Source: Synaphobranchus kaupii
Taxonomy: Eukaryota > Chordata > Actinopteri > Anguilliformes > Synaphobranchidae
Direction of reading: 5' to 3'
Assembly (NCBI GenBank): GCA_029718625.1
Contig: CM056391.1
Span: 20,931,218-20,995,217 of the forward strand
Length of the DNA: 64,000 nucleotides
The translations under genes were made by a program, and so were the position numbers. The stretch's first letter is position 1. Each line of letters starts with the position of its first letter. Shown here in pieces: positions 21,035-35,205 of the stretch. The notes beneath the pieces were generated by a model. The model made no database searches. It was not told the DNA's origin and saw nothing but the letters and a program-made list of their open reading frames with translations.

Positions 21035-24000
21035 TGTTCACATCATAATTTAAAATACAGGTTTTAGAGGGGTTATTCATACTGGACCAGGCACAAATCA
21101 CTTCATACACAGAGTGTATGTCTGTTTTCATTGATATATTGTGTGTAATGTGTGGCCCAAGATGATTTAACCCTTTTAAAATGGGGCTAAATTATCTCAC
21201 AGGCCCATCAGCACTGCTTTTGGCATCGAAAACCTATTTGGGCTGTAATGTGTTGCCCAAGATGATTTAACCCAGTGGTTAAATACTGCTAACTGTTGTT
21301 CCATGTTAGCTATGTTGGAGTTACTCAGTAATAATCTCCTGTTACCTGTTACACAGGTGCAACTTAATGTAAAATGCTACTGACCGAGAATTACAAATAA
21401 GAAGCTGCAAATAAGAAACCAACTTCAGCACTGTGGCTTCTCTGGGAGTTAACATTAGCAATCATCATAGCTAGTTATTGCAAGCTAACATTACCTTGAT
21501 TTTATCCTGTTGGTCAATAATAGCTAACAATAGGAAAAAACAAATAATGTTACATAAGTATTGCCACTAGTTTAAAAGCTTTGAAATAATTGTAGTTAGC
21601 TAACTCGGTTGACAGAACACTTGTCTGGTTACGTGTTTGGAAAATTAGTTACAACTGTGGTAATGTGAAGTACAAAAAAAAAAAAGCTAATCGAGTGCCA
21701 TTGTTTCAAATGTGGCATGTATACATGGGACAGCACACGGTTTTAGGTTTATGTTAGCCTGACATCAGAATCCCATCTGTTACTGCAAAAGATTGCCATC
21801 TAAAAAATGTGTGCTGCACACCTTGGTGTTTTTTGTGTTGACAGAGCTGGCTGTAAAATCCTTTCTCATATAGTTTGGACAAATCTCACCTAGGAACAAA
21901 AAATGGAGGGAAATACATGGCTACGATGCCCAGAAAGACTCAAATTACTACAACCACCACAAACGCACACATTTAATATAATTATAAGAAATTATTTTCT
22001 TTCTTTTTGTGTAATTTCAAGTGTTTGGCTAAGGCTTGCTGGCAAATCGATCCTTTGCTTCCCCGACATTACATCACTCACTCAGTGGGTGGGGTCACAT
22101 GAGGTCACATGCCTAAGTACTTCTGACATTGTGATAGGAAAAAAATTATAAATTGATGATTGTTGCTCATAAGGGTTGTATACCTCCAATATTTAAATTT
22201 TTAAAAAATGTCTATGCGTTTGGGGAACTTGCCATGTGCCCTTTAAGGCAAGCATGTAGGGAGAGCTTTGGCTTGTGATAGTGATCACAAAATGGCAGTT
22301 GCATCAGGTTACTTTTTTAGTAGTATTTAGTATCATAAATAATCAATGTCAGAAAGTTAGATTAAACATAAATGTGTTCTGCTTAGACAAAAACACTTAA
22401 TTGGTGTTGATACTGAGATTTAAATGTCAGGAGGCAGCGACACTGACATTTTGCCATTATGTAAAATTATATCTAAATCTCTGTTAAAGTAAAATACATT
22501 ATCACATTATTTGGTCTGAATTATTTTTATGCTTAATGTTATATTTGTCAATATAAAAAAGGATATTGAATTGGCTGCTTGCAAACTGCATGGTATGCAG
22601 ATGTTTATGTGGATGACATGATATATTGTACCCACAAGTTCAAAACAACAAGCGTTCAATCACCAGATATCAGTGGCATGTTGTGGTACTGTTACTGAGC
22701 ATTTGAATACTCAGTATGTGTGGGAAGATACAATACAACTTATATGTCATGAATAACTGTGTATTCTGGTGGCAAGAGCAATGTAATTTTAAGGATTCAA
22801 ACGTACACCCAAGCTATTTATATTTTACCATCAGGTGTAATACTTATATGAATACAAATTGCTGACATAGCACTGTGTAACAGCATAAATTATATGTCAC
22901 ATATCTAAAAATGTAAATGAACCACCTTTATACTTATTTAGGAATTTGTTTGCCTAAACAATTAAAATATATTTCATGTACCAAGCTTTTTTCAGACATG
23001 CCTTTAGCACTGGCCTCATGTCTGTGACTGTCTTGTACTGATATCCATAAATTTGAAATGTATGTTTGTCTCTTTCAGGTGTATATTGTAACTCATACCA
23101 CATGTGGCTTACATTAAAATTAATTAGATTCAAGAAGCAAAGTAGGACTATGAAGAACATTGTGAGTGTGTATGCACAATATTGCATGTGCCATGCAACA
23201 ATGATATTCAAACAAATATCCTGTGTAAAGAGGCACATGTGATCTAATCTACATCAGTCTGCAACATGCCTCCCTACTAAAATTTAAAGCATCATCTGAT
23301 ATGGTTCATGCGCCACCTGCTTATGGCAAATAAAGATACATTTTACAAAGCTTTAATTCTTCTTAAAGCTGCCAAAATGGAAACTTCGAAAGCAATTTGT
23401 TTCATGGTATTTGTATTGGCACTATTGATAATAGATTACAAAGCCAAAAGAGTTGTTCTGTTCTGAGTGTGAATATGTAAACCAGGAATGGGAACAGGAT
23501 GTTGAGTTGGGTTACCTTTTAATTACAACTGATTTAGACCTGAAAAACCAGATCAACTGATTTTCTAATTGCTTCAATAAATCAATGGCTGGGACAATTC
23601 AAACCACCAGACACCGCATTCCTCCAGGTGGGAGATTTATGACACACCACGTGCACTTATGCTGGTTACCTGCTGTGTTTGTCTGTTTGTCCATTGCTGA
23701 CTGCGGAGGCGTGGCCAAGCTAGATTCATGAGATTTCCTGCAGCTGGTTTGCAGGCTATGTAGCCCAGATGGCCCAAGCAGACTCTCTCTCTCGCTCGCA
23801 ACAAGGACGTTTCGCAGACTTTCACTCCCCGCTGAATTTGTTGAAACTTTGTTTTTCCATTTAAATACATTACTTTGTTACACTTTCAATCGGCGTCTCC
23901 TAGAATCATGTTTCAGCTTTGAGCTGTTTGTTGCATGATTGTCCAGGATATTTTTGGACAAGAAATATATCCCTTTCAGTGTCTCCACTACCATAGACAT

Positions 24001-24829
24001 TAGTGGCTGAAAAACAGACTCTGTCACAAATAGTATGTGCAAATAGTTATTCATCCCTTTCACCAAGTACATAAATATTGCATTGCATTAGTTAGCTCTG
24101 TAAGTGAGCTGTAAGTGAACATTTTACAATATGTCTTTGATTTTTGCAAAAATGTCTTTTTTCCAATGCTTATGCACTTCATGTGATTATTAAAAAAATT
24201 ATCCCCTCCACATGTATTTTTAACCCTTAATAAATATTCAATATTGAATAATAAGTTGTGTAATATAGTTTTTCCACACAAAAACATTCTCAATAAACTA
24301 CTGAAAATAGCTTAGTAGCTTCTCTACTCCTTTACCCTCACTGAGAATGCCACAATCTATGAACATGCAAATTGTGAACGGCCCCCACCCCCCACGTAAG
24401 CTAGCTAAATAACACTCTGTGCTTCATTTCATGATTGCAACAACAGGCAACATTGGGGAAATACAGCCCCACATATTTGAGCCTCAGTCCAAAGAAGAGT
24501 CTACTGTTCACCAAAGTCAAAGACTCGTTGATGTATCTGAATGCTAAGTTTAGTTCTCAATTTACATTTACTGATATTGTCCGCTATAAGCTTGCAACTA
24601 ACAACTACTGTAGCTAGCTAGATAGTAAGGTAGCACTGGTCATAGGCATGGGCGTGGGATCATGGGGGATGTGCCCCCCCCAATGTTTGGAAAGAGTCAA
24701 ATTGTCCCCCCCAACCATAACTGATCCCTCTCCCATGTAAAGCTTACATTCAACAAAGGCTGCAACAACGGTAAAAAATGCGGAAAGATATGTAATGCCC
24801 GTAAACATAGTATGAATTATTGACCCACC
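21035..24829. other. Unannotated DNA with minor repeat traces
   Basis: No gene recognised. At 23640-23905 a GC-richer patch with TTTCCATTTAAATACATT and then TTTGTTACACTTTCAATCGG resembles an LTR end, but no boundaries can be set. At 24650-24715 runs of C and G (GGGGGATGTGCCCCCCCC) recall the edge of a common fish transposon remnant; a similar trace is at 29950-30025. Confidence 0.4.
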
Positions 24830-25525
<696 letters not shown>

Positions 25526-25778
25526 TTAGTCAGTTCCAACCAATCAGCTGTCAAATGGCTCACTATTCATTCCTCACTCATCATTTGAATACCAACTTCA
25601 GTGTTGTTCCAGATGTATTGATAACAAAAATCTTGCCATTTAATGAGTGTAATGGTGCAGCTCTCTGAACATCCCTGTCTGTAGAATTCCCTCTCCTGAT
25701 ATGAGTAACTGTGTCTCAGGATCCTACACTTTCTCTCTCCTGAAATGAATGTTGTTCTCTCTGAAACTGCCTGCTGCT

Positions 25779-25925
25779 ATTGATCGGAAAGGTATAGGGA
25801 TATTAGCAGAGGTCTAAAATCCAGGTTCAGAAAGTAAAAGTCCTTCCCAGTATTATTGATTGGAAAGGTATAGGGATATTTGCAGAGGTCTAAATTCCAG
25901 GTCCAGAAAGTCCTTCCCAGTATTT
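25779..25925 (+). repeat. Tandem duplication across a MITE end
   Basis: TTGATCGGAAAGGTATAGGG through TCCTTCCCAGTATT (about 25779-25853) is repeated immediately as TTGATTGGAAAGGTATAGGG through TCCTTCCCAGTATT. The unit contains host flank plus the MITE left end, so the duplication happened after insertion. Confidence 0.85.
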
Positions 25926-26065
25926 TCTCCCAATCACCTGGATTTGCTAATTATCACAATTCTTCAGCCAGGAGCTAGAACTAATTGGTGAAATCAGCTG
26001 GTTGAGTTAAAGGGTGGAAGAAACCCATGACTTTTACTTTCTGACCCCTGGACTTCAGACCTCTG
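25807..26065. mobile_element. hAT-type MITE, 259 bp, with 8-bp target duplication
   Basis: GATATTAG flanks both sides (25799-25806 and 26066-26073). Inverted ends are CAGAGGTCTAAAATCCAGG and the complement of CCTGGACTTCAGACCTCTG, and similarity extends about 40 bp inward. An 8-bp duplication with CAG-type ends is the hAT signature. No coding sequence. The left end plus its flank is tandemly duplicated (see 25779-25925). Confidence 0.8.
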
Positions 26066-26578
26066 GATATTAGCAATAGTGAATAAAACATGACAAACCT
26101 AATCTTGCACATAACTTACAATAGGGGTCCTAGTTAGCAGCAACTACAGCAAAAACACAATAGCTAACGCACACATATTTGCTATTGCACAAATGTAATT
26201 AAATTCCATCAAGTTTCTCCAGCTAGCTAGCAAGCTATCTAGCTAACGTTAGGTAAGTAAGCAGACAATTCCTCAAGCTGATATAACTATTTAAACAACT
26301 AAAATGATCAATCATTCATAAAATTAAATCAAGGCAAAAATACCAATGGCCCAGTGATTGCTTTCCATTTTCTCCAACCTTCTCTACTCTCTTTTTGCAC
26401 ATTATCTGGCTTTAGCTGTAGTATGGTGAGGGGACACGTACGCATAAATGTTATAAAATAAAAGTTGTTTGCATAAAATGATTTAGCGCCTGTTAGTTAA
26501 CTAGCTAGTCACCCAGCTAATTATCAGATGAAATAGATGTTTTGCTTGGTTATCTTCTAACATTACTGCAAGAATATA

Positions 26579-27109
26579 CACTGCCTGGCCAAAAAAAAAG
26601 TCGCACACCCTAATATTTTGTTGGACCGTCTTTAGCTTTGATTACAGCGCACATTCGTCGTGGCATTGTTTCGACAACCTTATGCAACATCGTCACAACA
26701 TTTATTTCCGTCCCGAGTTGCATTCATTTTTGGCCGAGATCTTGTATTGACGACGGGAGAGTCGAACCACTACGTAAAGTCTTCTCCAGCACACCCCAAA
26801 GACTTTCAATGGGGTTAAGGTCAGGACTCTGGTGGCCAATTCATGTGTGAAAATGATTCCTCATGCTCCCTGAAACACTCTTTCACAATTTGAGCCTGAT
26901 GAATCTTGGCATTGTCATCCTGGAATATGCCCATTGATGGGATAACATGGTCATTCAGTAGATTCAGGTACTGAGCTGACTTCATTTTATTGCTGCATAA
27001 CGTTGCTGAACCTAGACCTGACCAGATCATAACACTGCCTCCAGTGGCTTGTACAGTGGGCACTATGCATGACGGGTGCAACGACAACTTTTTTTTTGGC
27101 CAGGCAGTG
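26579..27109 (-). mobile_element. Deleted Tc1-like transposon, copy 2
   Basis: 531 bp, flanked by TA (26577-26578 and 27110-27111), ends CACTGCCTGGCC. The minus strand keeps the C-terminal transposase half ([12 protein letters not shown], then [16 protein letters not shown]) and the shared frame break after WPPES. It has lost about 15 bp relative to copies 1 and 3 around WGCFNWSGL. Same internal deletion junction as copies 1 and 3. Confidence 0.9.
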
Positions 27110-27663
27110 TACATTTGTTCTTCCACCAGAATGCGGTGGCTTTAAGTGGCTAGCAAGTTCGCCAGTCGGAAAAAAGAACGGACCTTGTTTGTTTATTAAA
27201 AAATAAGGGTATAATGGTGGGCAGTCAGAACATTTCACAAATCAGAGTGCAATATGCAAATGAGATACAATTTCTGTAGGCTACTCGCCCTGTCACAGGA
27301 TGGGGGTGTGGCTGAGGCTAGCCTCACAGACAAGTATATGGGCTCTGCTCGTACCATCTCATTCAGCATGAGCCGCTTACAGGGACTGCAATGTGAAATG
27401 CTTCTGAGTGAGGCTGAACGTCACCTTAGGCAAAATAGCCTCACGAGCGTAATGCGCAGACTTGGAAGAAATTAGACTCAGATGTGCTCTCAATATAGCC
27501 TAAATATGGACAGAATTCTTATTAAAAAATCATATATTTTTGCAGACGATTTTGTTTATTTTTAATCCCTTTAGGAGGCTCAGCCTCCGTTAGCCTCAAT
27601 GACAATCCGCCTATGTTATATATGTATGTATATCCAGTATATACGTATGTGTGTGTGTATATA
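27110..27663. other. Unannotated DNA, possible transposon remnant
   Basis: The GAGGCTCAGCCTCCGTTAG and CAATGACAATCCGCC motif at about 27573-27615 resembles a fish hAT terminus. A TATG/TGTA-rich microsatellite follows at 27618-27662. No gene. Confidence 0.35.
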
Positions 27664-28733
27664 CAGGGGGTTGACAAAATATCGGAAACACCTACATAAA
27701 CTGAATATCTAGTAACTAATAATGAGTAGGCCCACCCTTTGCCTTCAAAACAGTTTAAATCCTTCTAGGAATGCTGTCATACAATTTCTGAACTGTGTGC
27801 AGTGGGATATTGGCCCATTGTTCAAGAAGGATAGTATCCAGTTCTTTGAGGGATGAAGGAGGTGGAAATCTAATTTGCACTCTGTGGTCCAGAACTTCCC
27901 ATAAAGGTTAAATTATGTTTAGATCTGGTGATTGTGTAGGCCATGGAAGGCATTTGATGTCATCCTCGTGTTCTTTGAACCATTCTTTAATGTTTTTAGC
28001 AGTGTATATGGGGGCGTTGTCATATGGGGACATCATGAGGGAACAGTGTATGCACCATAGGGTGCACCTGGTCTTGTAAAATGGTTTCATATTGTTTGCC
28101 CGTTACACGTCCATGGAGAGCAATCATTGGACCGAATGAGTCCTATAAAATGGCTGCCCATACCATTACAGAATCACCACCATACTTAACAGTTGGCAAC
28201 ATTGTGGATTGAATGCCTCCTTAGGTTTTCTCCAAACATAAACCCGTCCAGATGTATTAAAAAGAGTAAAAGATGACTCATCAGACCATATCACTTTTCT
28301 CCATTGCTCAGGGGTCCAGGTTTTGTGTTCCTTACGCCATGTTATTGTTATGTGTTTTTGTGCATTAGCCTTGGATACAAATGGTTTCCAAATGGCGGCC
28401 CTGCCATGAATACCAGCATTGTGAAGCTCACAACGGATTTCAGATATGGATTGATTAAATTCTGTGGTGATTTTTAGAGCTGTAGTTCTGTGGCTATTAG
28501 AAACTTTTTTGTGACCGACACACTTGCAATTCAGGCACCAACTATTTGATCTGTTAGTATCCTCATCTTGCTTTGGAGACTTATCTCGCAAAGTACTGCT
28601 GGACCTATTTTAAGCAGACACATGCTGCAAATTAGCATTCAAATGAATAGGAATCACCTGTTTAGATGCTTTTGTTATTGTGGTTTAGATGCTTCAAAGT
28701 TAAAGCAATTTTCCTGGGGTGTTTTCGATATAT
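27664..28733 (-). mobile_element. Tc1-like transposon, second family, degenerate
   Basis: The left end has CAGGGGGTTGACAAAATATC and GGAAACACC; the right end has the inverted partner GGTGTTTTCGATAT, where a TA run (28729-28750) replaces the outermost bases. The minus strand encodes WTPEQWRKVIWSDESSFTLF (first Asp) and VYVWRKPKEAF in a frame at 28591-28166. After frameshifts come [15 protein letters not shown] (second Asp) and WPTQSPDLN (third site) in a frame at 28090-27908. All three catalytic blocks are recognisable but split by frameshifts and stops, so it is inactive. It differs clearly from the other Tc1 families here. Confidence 0.85.
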
Positions 28734-28750
28734 ATATATATATATATATA
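28729..28750. repeat. TA microsatellite
   Basis: About 11 TA units at the right edge of the preceding transposon, followed by CGTACACACACG. Confidence 0.9.
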
Positions 28751-28752
28751 CG

Positions 28753-31700
28753 TACACACACGCATAGAGCATACGCACATATTTAGGCTACACGTGGGCT
28801 GTACATCTGCATGCAAAGTCATCTTTACCTGAATATGTGGGACTTCATGTTGATTTTTTGAGGCATTCATGAGAATCGTACCCTATGTTTGAAGTTAGCC
28901 CATAAAGCCTAATAACGTACAAGAATCATTTACCATACACTTTATTTAGGTCTACATCATTTAGATGTAGTTTTCGATTTGGCGATGGCAGAATTTAACA
29001 ACAAATAAGTTTGCAAGTAATACAAGGAGTGAATAAGCTTGTTGTGAAATTTTCCTCAAACAAGTCCAGTTTGTATAGACCTCTTAATTGGAAGTGAAGA
29101 CGAGTGTGAAAGTTGAAATGTATTAGCCAAACTTAAAATTAAAAATATATTCCGTTGAACTTGAATTGACCTAATGCTATGTGCTTACCTACTCTGCGCG
29201 CAATAAAATTAATTGTTTCCAGTAGTGTGTAGTTCACCTTTATAAGCTAACATCCAAATCGAAAACATGTTGTAATGCTGATTATTATTATTATTATTAC
29301 TCTCTTCACTTTGATGACAACCCATATTTATTTGAGCCAGAATATACAGAATACTCTGCGTCTTGCCTTTCTGTCTCAGCCTCCATTCTCCTTCTATCCT
29401 CTTCAATTTGGTTTAGCTCTTTGTCTGTGTATTCTGGTTCAAATAAATAGAAGTGGGTAACAGCATGTTCTTTCTAATTATTGTTCTGCCATTTTTTCTA
29501 CAGCCAATTGCTGAAAGTAAGCAACTTAAGTACATACTTTGACTTGCAATAAATATTTTTCCATTATGGATGTTTACCTGTGTAGTCTTTCCTTTTCTAT
29601 TAGATAATGTCTATTTAATGGTGGTGCAGGGAAAACCAAGTCCCCATACTTGTTGTAGTACAAAAGTAAGGAAATTATTTCCTTACACAAAATTAACTGC
29701 TGCACATGCTTTTATTGGTTACTTTTATTGACTACTGTTGGTTGTCATAAAACAAGTTATATAGGTTGGGGTCTTTGTGCAGTGGCAGTGTAGCTCCATT
29801 ACTTTTTAAATTACATTTTATTTGACTTTTAAGGACATGGCTTGTATTATATTTCATTTGTTGCCAAACTAATGGTAGAGTTAAGTTGTATCCTCCCCCC
29901 AAAAGTCACCAAAGCTAGCCATTTTAGAGTGATTACACCAAAAAAAGGTTCTGGGGGAGCGTGCCCAGAGGCCCCCCTAGTTAAACCTCACCCCGCCTCC
30001 TCAGTTTTGCAACCCACCAGCCGCCACTGATATCCAGTGATATCCAGTTTTTATGAATAAAATCCAAAATCACACGTGCATGTTACCAACTCCGATTTCA
30101 GGGAAGTAGAGACAGAGAAGTTCTCCTTCTACGGTGGAAGAATGTGAAAATGGCACTCTGGTGACAAAGTTCTGCACAACAATCTATCTGTATAGTTAAT
30201 GGCATGCCTCCAAGAGGAGTTAACCATAAAAAAACATGTTTTTGGATGAAGGGGATCTTTAAGATACGTGATAAATATTTTAAATAAGAAACAGAAATGT
30301 AGGTTATTTTGTTTTTCGGTTTTGTTTGTCACAACAAATAATAAAATATGATTTAACAAACTGATACGTTTCATATCAGTTTGCTAATTCACATGGCGTC
30401 ATATAGGATAGTCACTTGTTAGGAGACTTGAAAGGCTACAGTCTCAGAAACCTGTGCTTTCATACGTCAGTGTGGTTTGACAGGTGCTGAACACCCCTTG
30501 ATAATTATAACAGTTCTCTGGAAAAAAAGAAAAAAATTCCTGCATTTTCAGATTTTGTAAGGAAACATTTCTGCTTTTTTCTCCTTGCAGAGTGTGTGCA
30601 GTTGCGACCTCCACAAAGTCTCTGGTGGAGGTGCTTGGGAAACGGTGTTCTAATGCATAAATTGACGAGGGGCACACAGGCTCTCTCTTCACAGCTCATT
30701 TGCAGCACAGTGGTCTGGTGTGTAATATAGATGGGCAGATCGTGCAGGTGAATTTGCCCGAAAGCACACATGCCATGCTGTGCCTTGGCAGAGCATGGAA
30801 CAGAACAAAGCCATAAAAAATACAGGGATAATCTCCCGTGCTACAAACAAGGTCAAAAAGGTTGCTGATTTGCGATCTTCACTGAAGGGTGCTGTTTCCG
30901 TATTAGCTCCCAGTGATCTACTTCCGAATAATGAACTGGGATGCGATTGAAACAGGGATATCAAGGATTGGTGGGCCAAGCACTCCGAGAGCTCTGTTGA
31001 CTGGACCTGATGCCCGCCCTGCCAGGCAGGCATCAGGATGAAGGGTACTTGTTTGTCATTCCATAGCAGCCTCTGGCTTACACCCCAAACCCTGCCGACT
31101 GATCGATGGTTATCCTCCGGGGCTGCATTTGCGGTTTTTTCTCATCTAACGGAAGTTTGGGACTAAGACGGTCTCACACAATCCACACTTGGGTAACTTG
31201 GGTAGAGGGCTAAACAGAGCTGTGTAATTCATTCTCTTTATTGCACCGTTGGAAGTGATGCAATGTTTTGAAAATATAACCCCTCTACATGTTTGGAGAG
31301 CTACAAAGTATGTACTGTTCCATCGTTTACTCATAAATAAACTTTAATTGGCTTTTTCTACCGACATAAATACTATATTTTGTTGGTTTCTGTAAGGATA
31401 TCCCACTCATCCCAATGGGTGATAATTATAGTGCTATAGCTGTTTTTTGGCACATATCAAATAATGTTACCCACTGCTTACTTTCCAAGTGATGTATTTT
31501 CTTGTTGCTATAATGTTTCAGGAAAAAATACCATGGAAAACAACTTCTAATATTAATATCCGCATCTTGCAAAGGAGGAAGTGTGAAAAGTGGGTGGTAC
31601 AGAGCAGATTGCATCATAAGGTCTCATTTATTTTGGTTTTATAATTGATGAACATTTTTTTTGCAGCATTCATGGAGATACTCAAACAGTGCCAGAAAAC

Positions 31701-33844
31701 TTAAACAAACATTCCAATTGAGTTCTGTCAGTGGAACAAGGCGGCAAATGGAAATTTGTTTTTAAGTTAATTTTACACTGACACTAGCAAGTGTTTTTCA
31801 TATCAAGAATTATTAATGCATGGAAAACTTAACTAGGCCTTATAGAAAAGGCAGAGACACTTTAGGGTGTAATACTGTTGACAGACACTGTATACTGTTG
31901 ACAGCCTGGATGGACTTTAATAGCCTGTGCTCTTCATCAAACTTGCTTGTGCTCTTAATATGTATAATTAACGTTCAAAATATGCATTGCAGTACAAAGC
32001 TTACCTCTTCCTATATTCTATTTTCCAATGTCATGTTCCTCTGACTTGAACCCAGACATTAATGTTAATTGTATGAAACTGAAGGAGTATTAACTCATTA
32101 CAGGCTTTATTATCTCTGGTTCTCCAGTAGGAATCAATGTTATTGGCAGATTGCTGCACCATTCTCTTGACAAATCAAGTTGTTGGCTGATGCGTGAAGT
32201 GTAAGATTGTGATCGGCTCAGCTTGACATTGTGATTCATGGATAGTATATTGCCACAGGAAAATGGGGATTCATGCTTCACTTCCACTCTGAATCTCTTG
32301 CAGAGATAACCTGATCGATTCCGCCTACAACGTCACAGCTCAGACAGAGGCCACAAACCAACCCATCACAGATACAACTCTGCCTCTGATACCACCACAG
32401 ACGTTTTGCGAAATGCAGTTCCACGCATAATGGCTTGTCTTTGACCTTATGACTAACGGCACATGAAATGAAAACACTGCTGCCATCGCTACCTGTAGTT
32501 CCTCTGGGTTGTGAGCATTGCGCTAATGCAATGGCTCTCTCGGTTTGGTCCTCCTTGTCGGCGCGAGGTGAAACGGAGGTGAACCCGGCTGCTAGACATT
32601 AGTGTGGTCTCCTGGGTTTTTATCCATGAATGGGAGGTTTGTGTACAGATTGTTTCTTGGATGTCAAAGTGAGGATTTTTACAGAGCAAAAGAAATAAAT
32701 CTGAAAGTAAGTCGAGTTCTCCTGGGTATATGCGTTTAGCTTGTCTTCCGTAGATCAAAACTGGTCCTCATGCAGATCATGCAGTAACAATATGAGAACA
32801 ATAAGATGTCCCACACCTAAATGCTCTACTCACAATATGGCACTCTATTCTGTCCAGTGTCACTGTGTGCATTCGTCCTAATACTCGAAAAATGCACCCT
32901 CCCTACCTCCGCTAACACCTCCTCAACTCTGTGCCCCGGAAACGGATCTTTGTGTTTTAATCTAATGTCGCTAATTATATCTTAATTACGTATTAATGGT
33001 TACATATTAATTAATGTCTCGACGCAAACCGCAATGTCAGCTACATTGTATACTGTACATGCAAATACTTGTACTCGAAACGTTCTGACAGTTTTGCATA
33101 CTTCCAGCTAGGAGAGGAGTGGTAGTTGGGGAGTGGAGGAAGGGAGGTGGGGAGTGAAGAATATTGGGATGCACCCCATGTCTTTTTGTGCTTTTTACAA
33201 TAACATTGACAGCTGGTTTTGGAAGCTTAATTTTTTCCCCCCTGTGCTGGTAAAAAAAATTCTCATAAACTAAGGTACCAGTCAATATTGGATAGTATTA
33301 TTTAGAATACACCAGATTTAGCAAATGATATTGGGAAATGATTCTGCAAAAATATTTGGAGTGTTTTTGCAATCATTTTACTTCAGCAACATTCCACCTG
33401 CTTTTGTTCAAGTATGTATTTGTGCCACTCAGGTGGGTGTGGAAATTCAACCAGTCTTATCCAGGGCTTTGTGGGTTGGTACATTTAAATGGGAAAGATG
33501 AAATGTGATGTATCTAAATTCAATAGTAGATGAATTCATCTAAAGTACTTTCAGAGAATAACCACACATTTTCTAAAGGTTCAATGCATATTGTATGTCA
33601 TTATCCTCACATCTGACTTTCCAGCCCAACTCTGAATAACATCAAGGTTCTTCCTCTCTCCTTCATTTAACCTTCAAGGGATTGTGTGAGTGAGTGCCTG
33701 TGTGTGAGAGAAACAAACACAGAGAGAAAGAGAGCAGTTTAACAATGTGATGATGATGAGAATCTGTGCACATCTGTGCTTATGTTGTAAAGTACTGTGA
33801 AATGCAACCTTCCACCTGCCAGCCTCTACTACAGAAATGAATAC
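28753..33844. other. Unannotated DNA, mostly unique
   Basis: No gene recognised. Minor items: an ATT microsatellite at 29280-29300; a C/G-rich transposon-edge trace at 29945-30025; and a stem-loop at 31006-31037 (CCTGATGCC / GGCATCAGG). 30590-31140 is GC-richer, repeat-free and could be regulatory, with no direct evidence. Confidence 0.45.
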
Positions 33845-33949
33845 TCCCATATGGAAATGTAATATACTGCAGTATATTCAAAATATATTGTGAAGATCAT
33901 TTTGATATATTTAGAATATACTGCAGCATATTCTTTTTCCATAGGGGCT
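33845..33949. repeat. Palindromic MITE-like repeat
   Basis: CCCATATGGAAATGTAATAT and ACTGCAGTATATTC on the left pair with GAATATACTGCAG and TTCTTTTTCCATAGGGG on the right, giving two arms of about 42 bp around a short centre. It abuts the next Tc1 remnant. Confidence 0.6.
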
Positions 33950-33959
33950 TATGTAATCA

Positions 33960-35040
33960 GGACCCAAATTATTGGCATGCAGCCTTGTTAAAGAAAAAAG
34001 TGAAAAAGTCTCTAGAATTCAAATGACACCATTACTGGGATATATTGTAATTTTCCCAACTATGGATTTCCCAATTTATTCATAATTCAACGTAAGCAAA
34101 TTAAATATTATTTCCAAAAGAAAATCACAATTATTGGCACCCCTGTGATTAGTACTTGGCGCAGCCTCCCCTGCCAAAGATGATGGCATTTTACCTGCTT
34201 GGTACTTATCCTATAAGTACCAAGCTTGGAGAACACATTTAGGGAGATCTTGAACCAATCTTCCATGCAGAGCTTTTCAAGATTACTGATATCATTTGGT
34301 TTGCACCTATGGACTGCCTTTTAAATTCAGACCACAGTTTGAATTCATTATGCCATTGAATCAGGTTGAATTAATCATGCCATTGATCTTTACAAGAGCC
34401 CATGGGTCAATGGCATCAAAACAGCCCCAAAACATCAATGATACACTACCATAATTGATGCTACAGTACGTATGAGGTGCTTTTCCTTCCTCCCTCAGTG
34501 TACATGGCCAAAACGTTCAATTTTGCTTTCATCTGACCATAGCACCCAGTTCCAGTCATAGTTCTAATGATATTTTACAAAATATGCCCAGATGCTTGTA
34601 TTTTCTGTTTGCTTTCAGTATGGGCTTTCTCACTCTGTGTGGGGTCAATATAACCATGCATGTTCTTCCTGGCAAGATTGCGACTGTTCCGGATCTGTGT
34701 AACTTTTTTATTATTGCCCTAAAAGTGCATAGTGATATGTTTAAATGTTCATTTATTATTTGTATCCATTACCTGTATGTCCACAACCATCGGTCCTCTT
34801 TTGATTTGACAGTTCTTTGGCCTTCCCCAAAGTTTCAGATGACAAGTGGATTTTACAATTGTTACCTCATCTTTATACCCTAGTGAAACATAAAGGGATG
34901 TACTGTATGGCCACAATACAGCTCCTTAGGAAATTAACTTAAGTTGGAATTTATTGCGAATTTAACTTTGATTTTAAAATTCTCTTTAGGGGTGGAAATA
35001 ACTTGGACGCCTATTGATTTTGACAAAAAATTGTATTAAT
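33960..35040 (-). mobile_element. Tc1-like transposon, third family, decayed
   Basis: The right inner part reads AATTATTGGCACCCCTGTG (34131-34149), typical of a common fish Tc1 family. On the minus strand the first catalytic block WSDESKIERFGH lies at about 34535-34505 and WGCFDAIDPWALVKINGM at about 34430-34380. Stops and gaps interrupt the rest. The length, about 1.1 kb, is near that of a full element, but the ends are blurred. The oldest Tc1 in the window, judging by decay. Confidence 0.75.
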
Positions 35041-35162
35041 AAATAAAATAAAACCATTTTTAACAAGCACAAATGCGTCGAACAAGCACTTTTTCAAAGT
35101 GGTTCATGCTGTGTAGGTTTATTGTATCTGCTCAATGTAGTTTTTACAGTTGCAGTTACAGT

Positions 35163-35205
35163 TGGTCATTTAGCAAACGCACTTATCCCGAGTGACTTAC
35201 AGCCC
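35163..35205 (-). repeat. LINE/SINE 3' tail remnant
   Basis: TCATTTAGCAAACGC and ACTTATCCCGAGTGACTTAC are the complement of the GTAAGTCGCT...GGATAAAAGCG...TCTGCTAAATG tail seen at 15590 and 20990. Only the tail survives. Confidence 0.65.

Noticed and set aside
31006..31037. Stem-loop as terminator or small RNA
   Set aside because: An isolated 9-bp stem in eukaryotic unique DNA; no further support.
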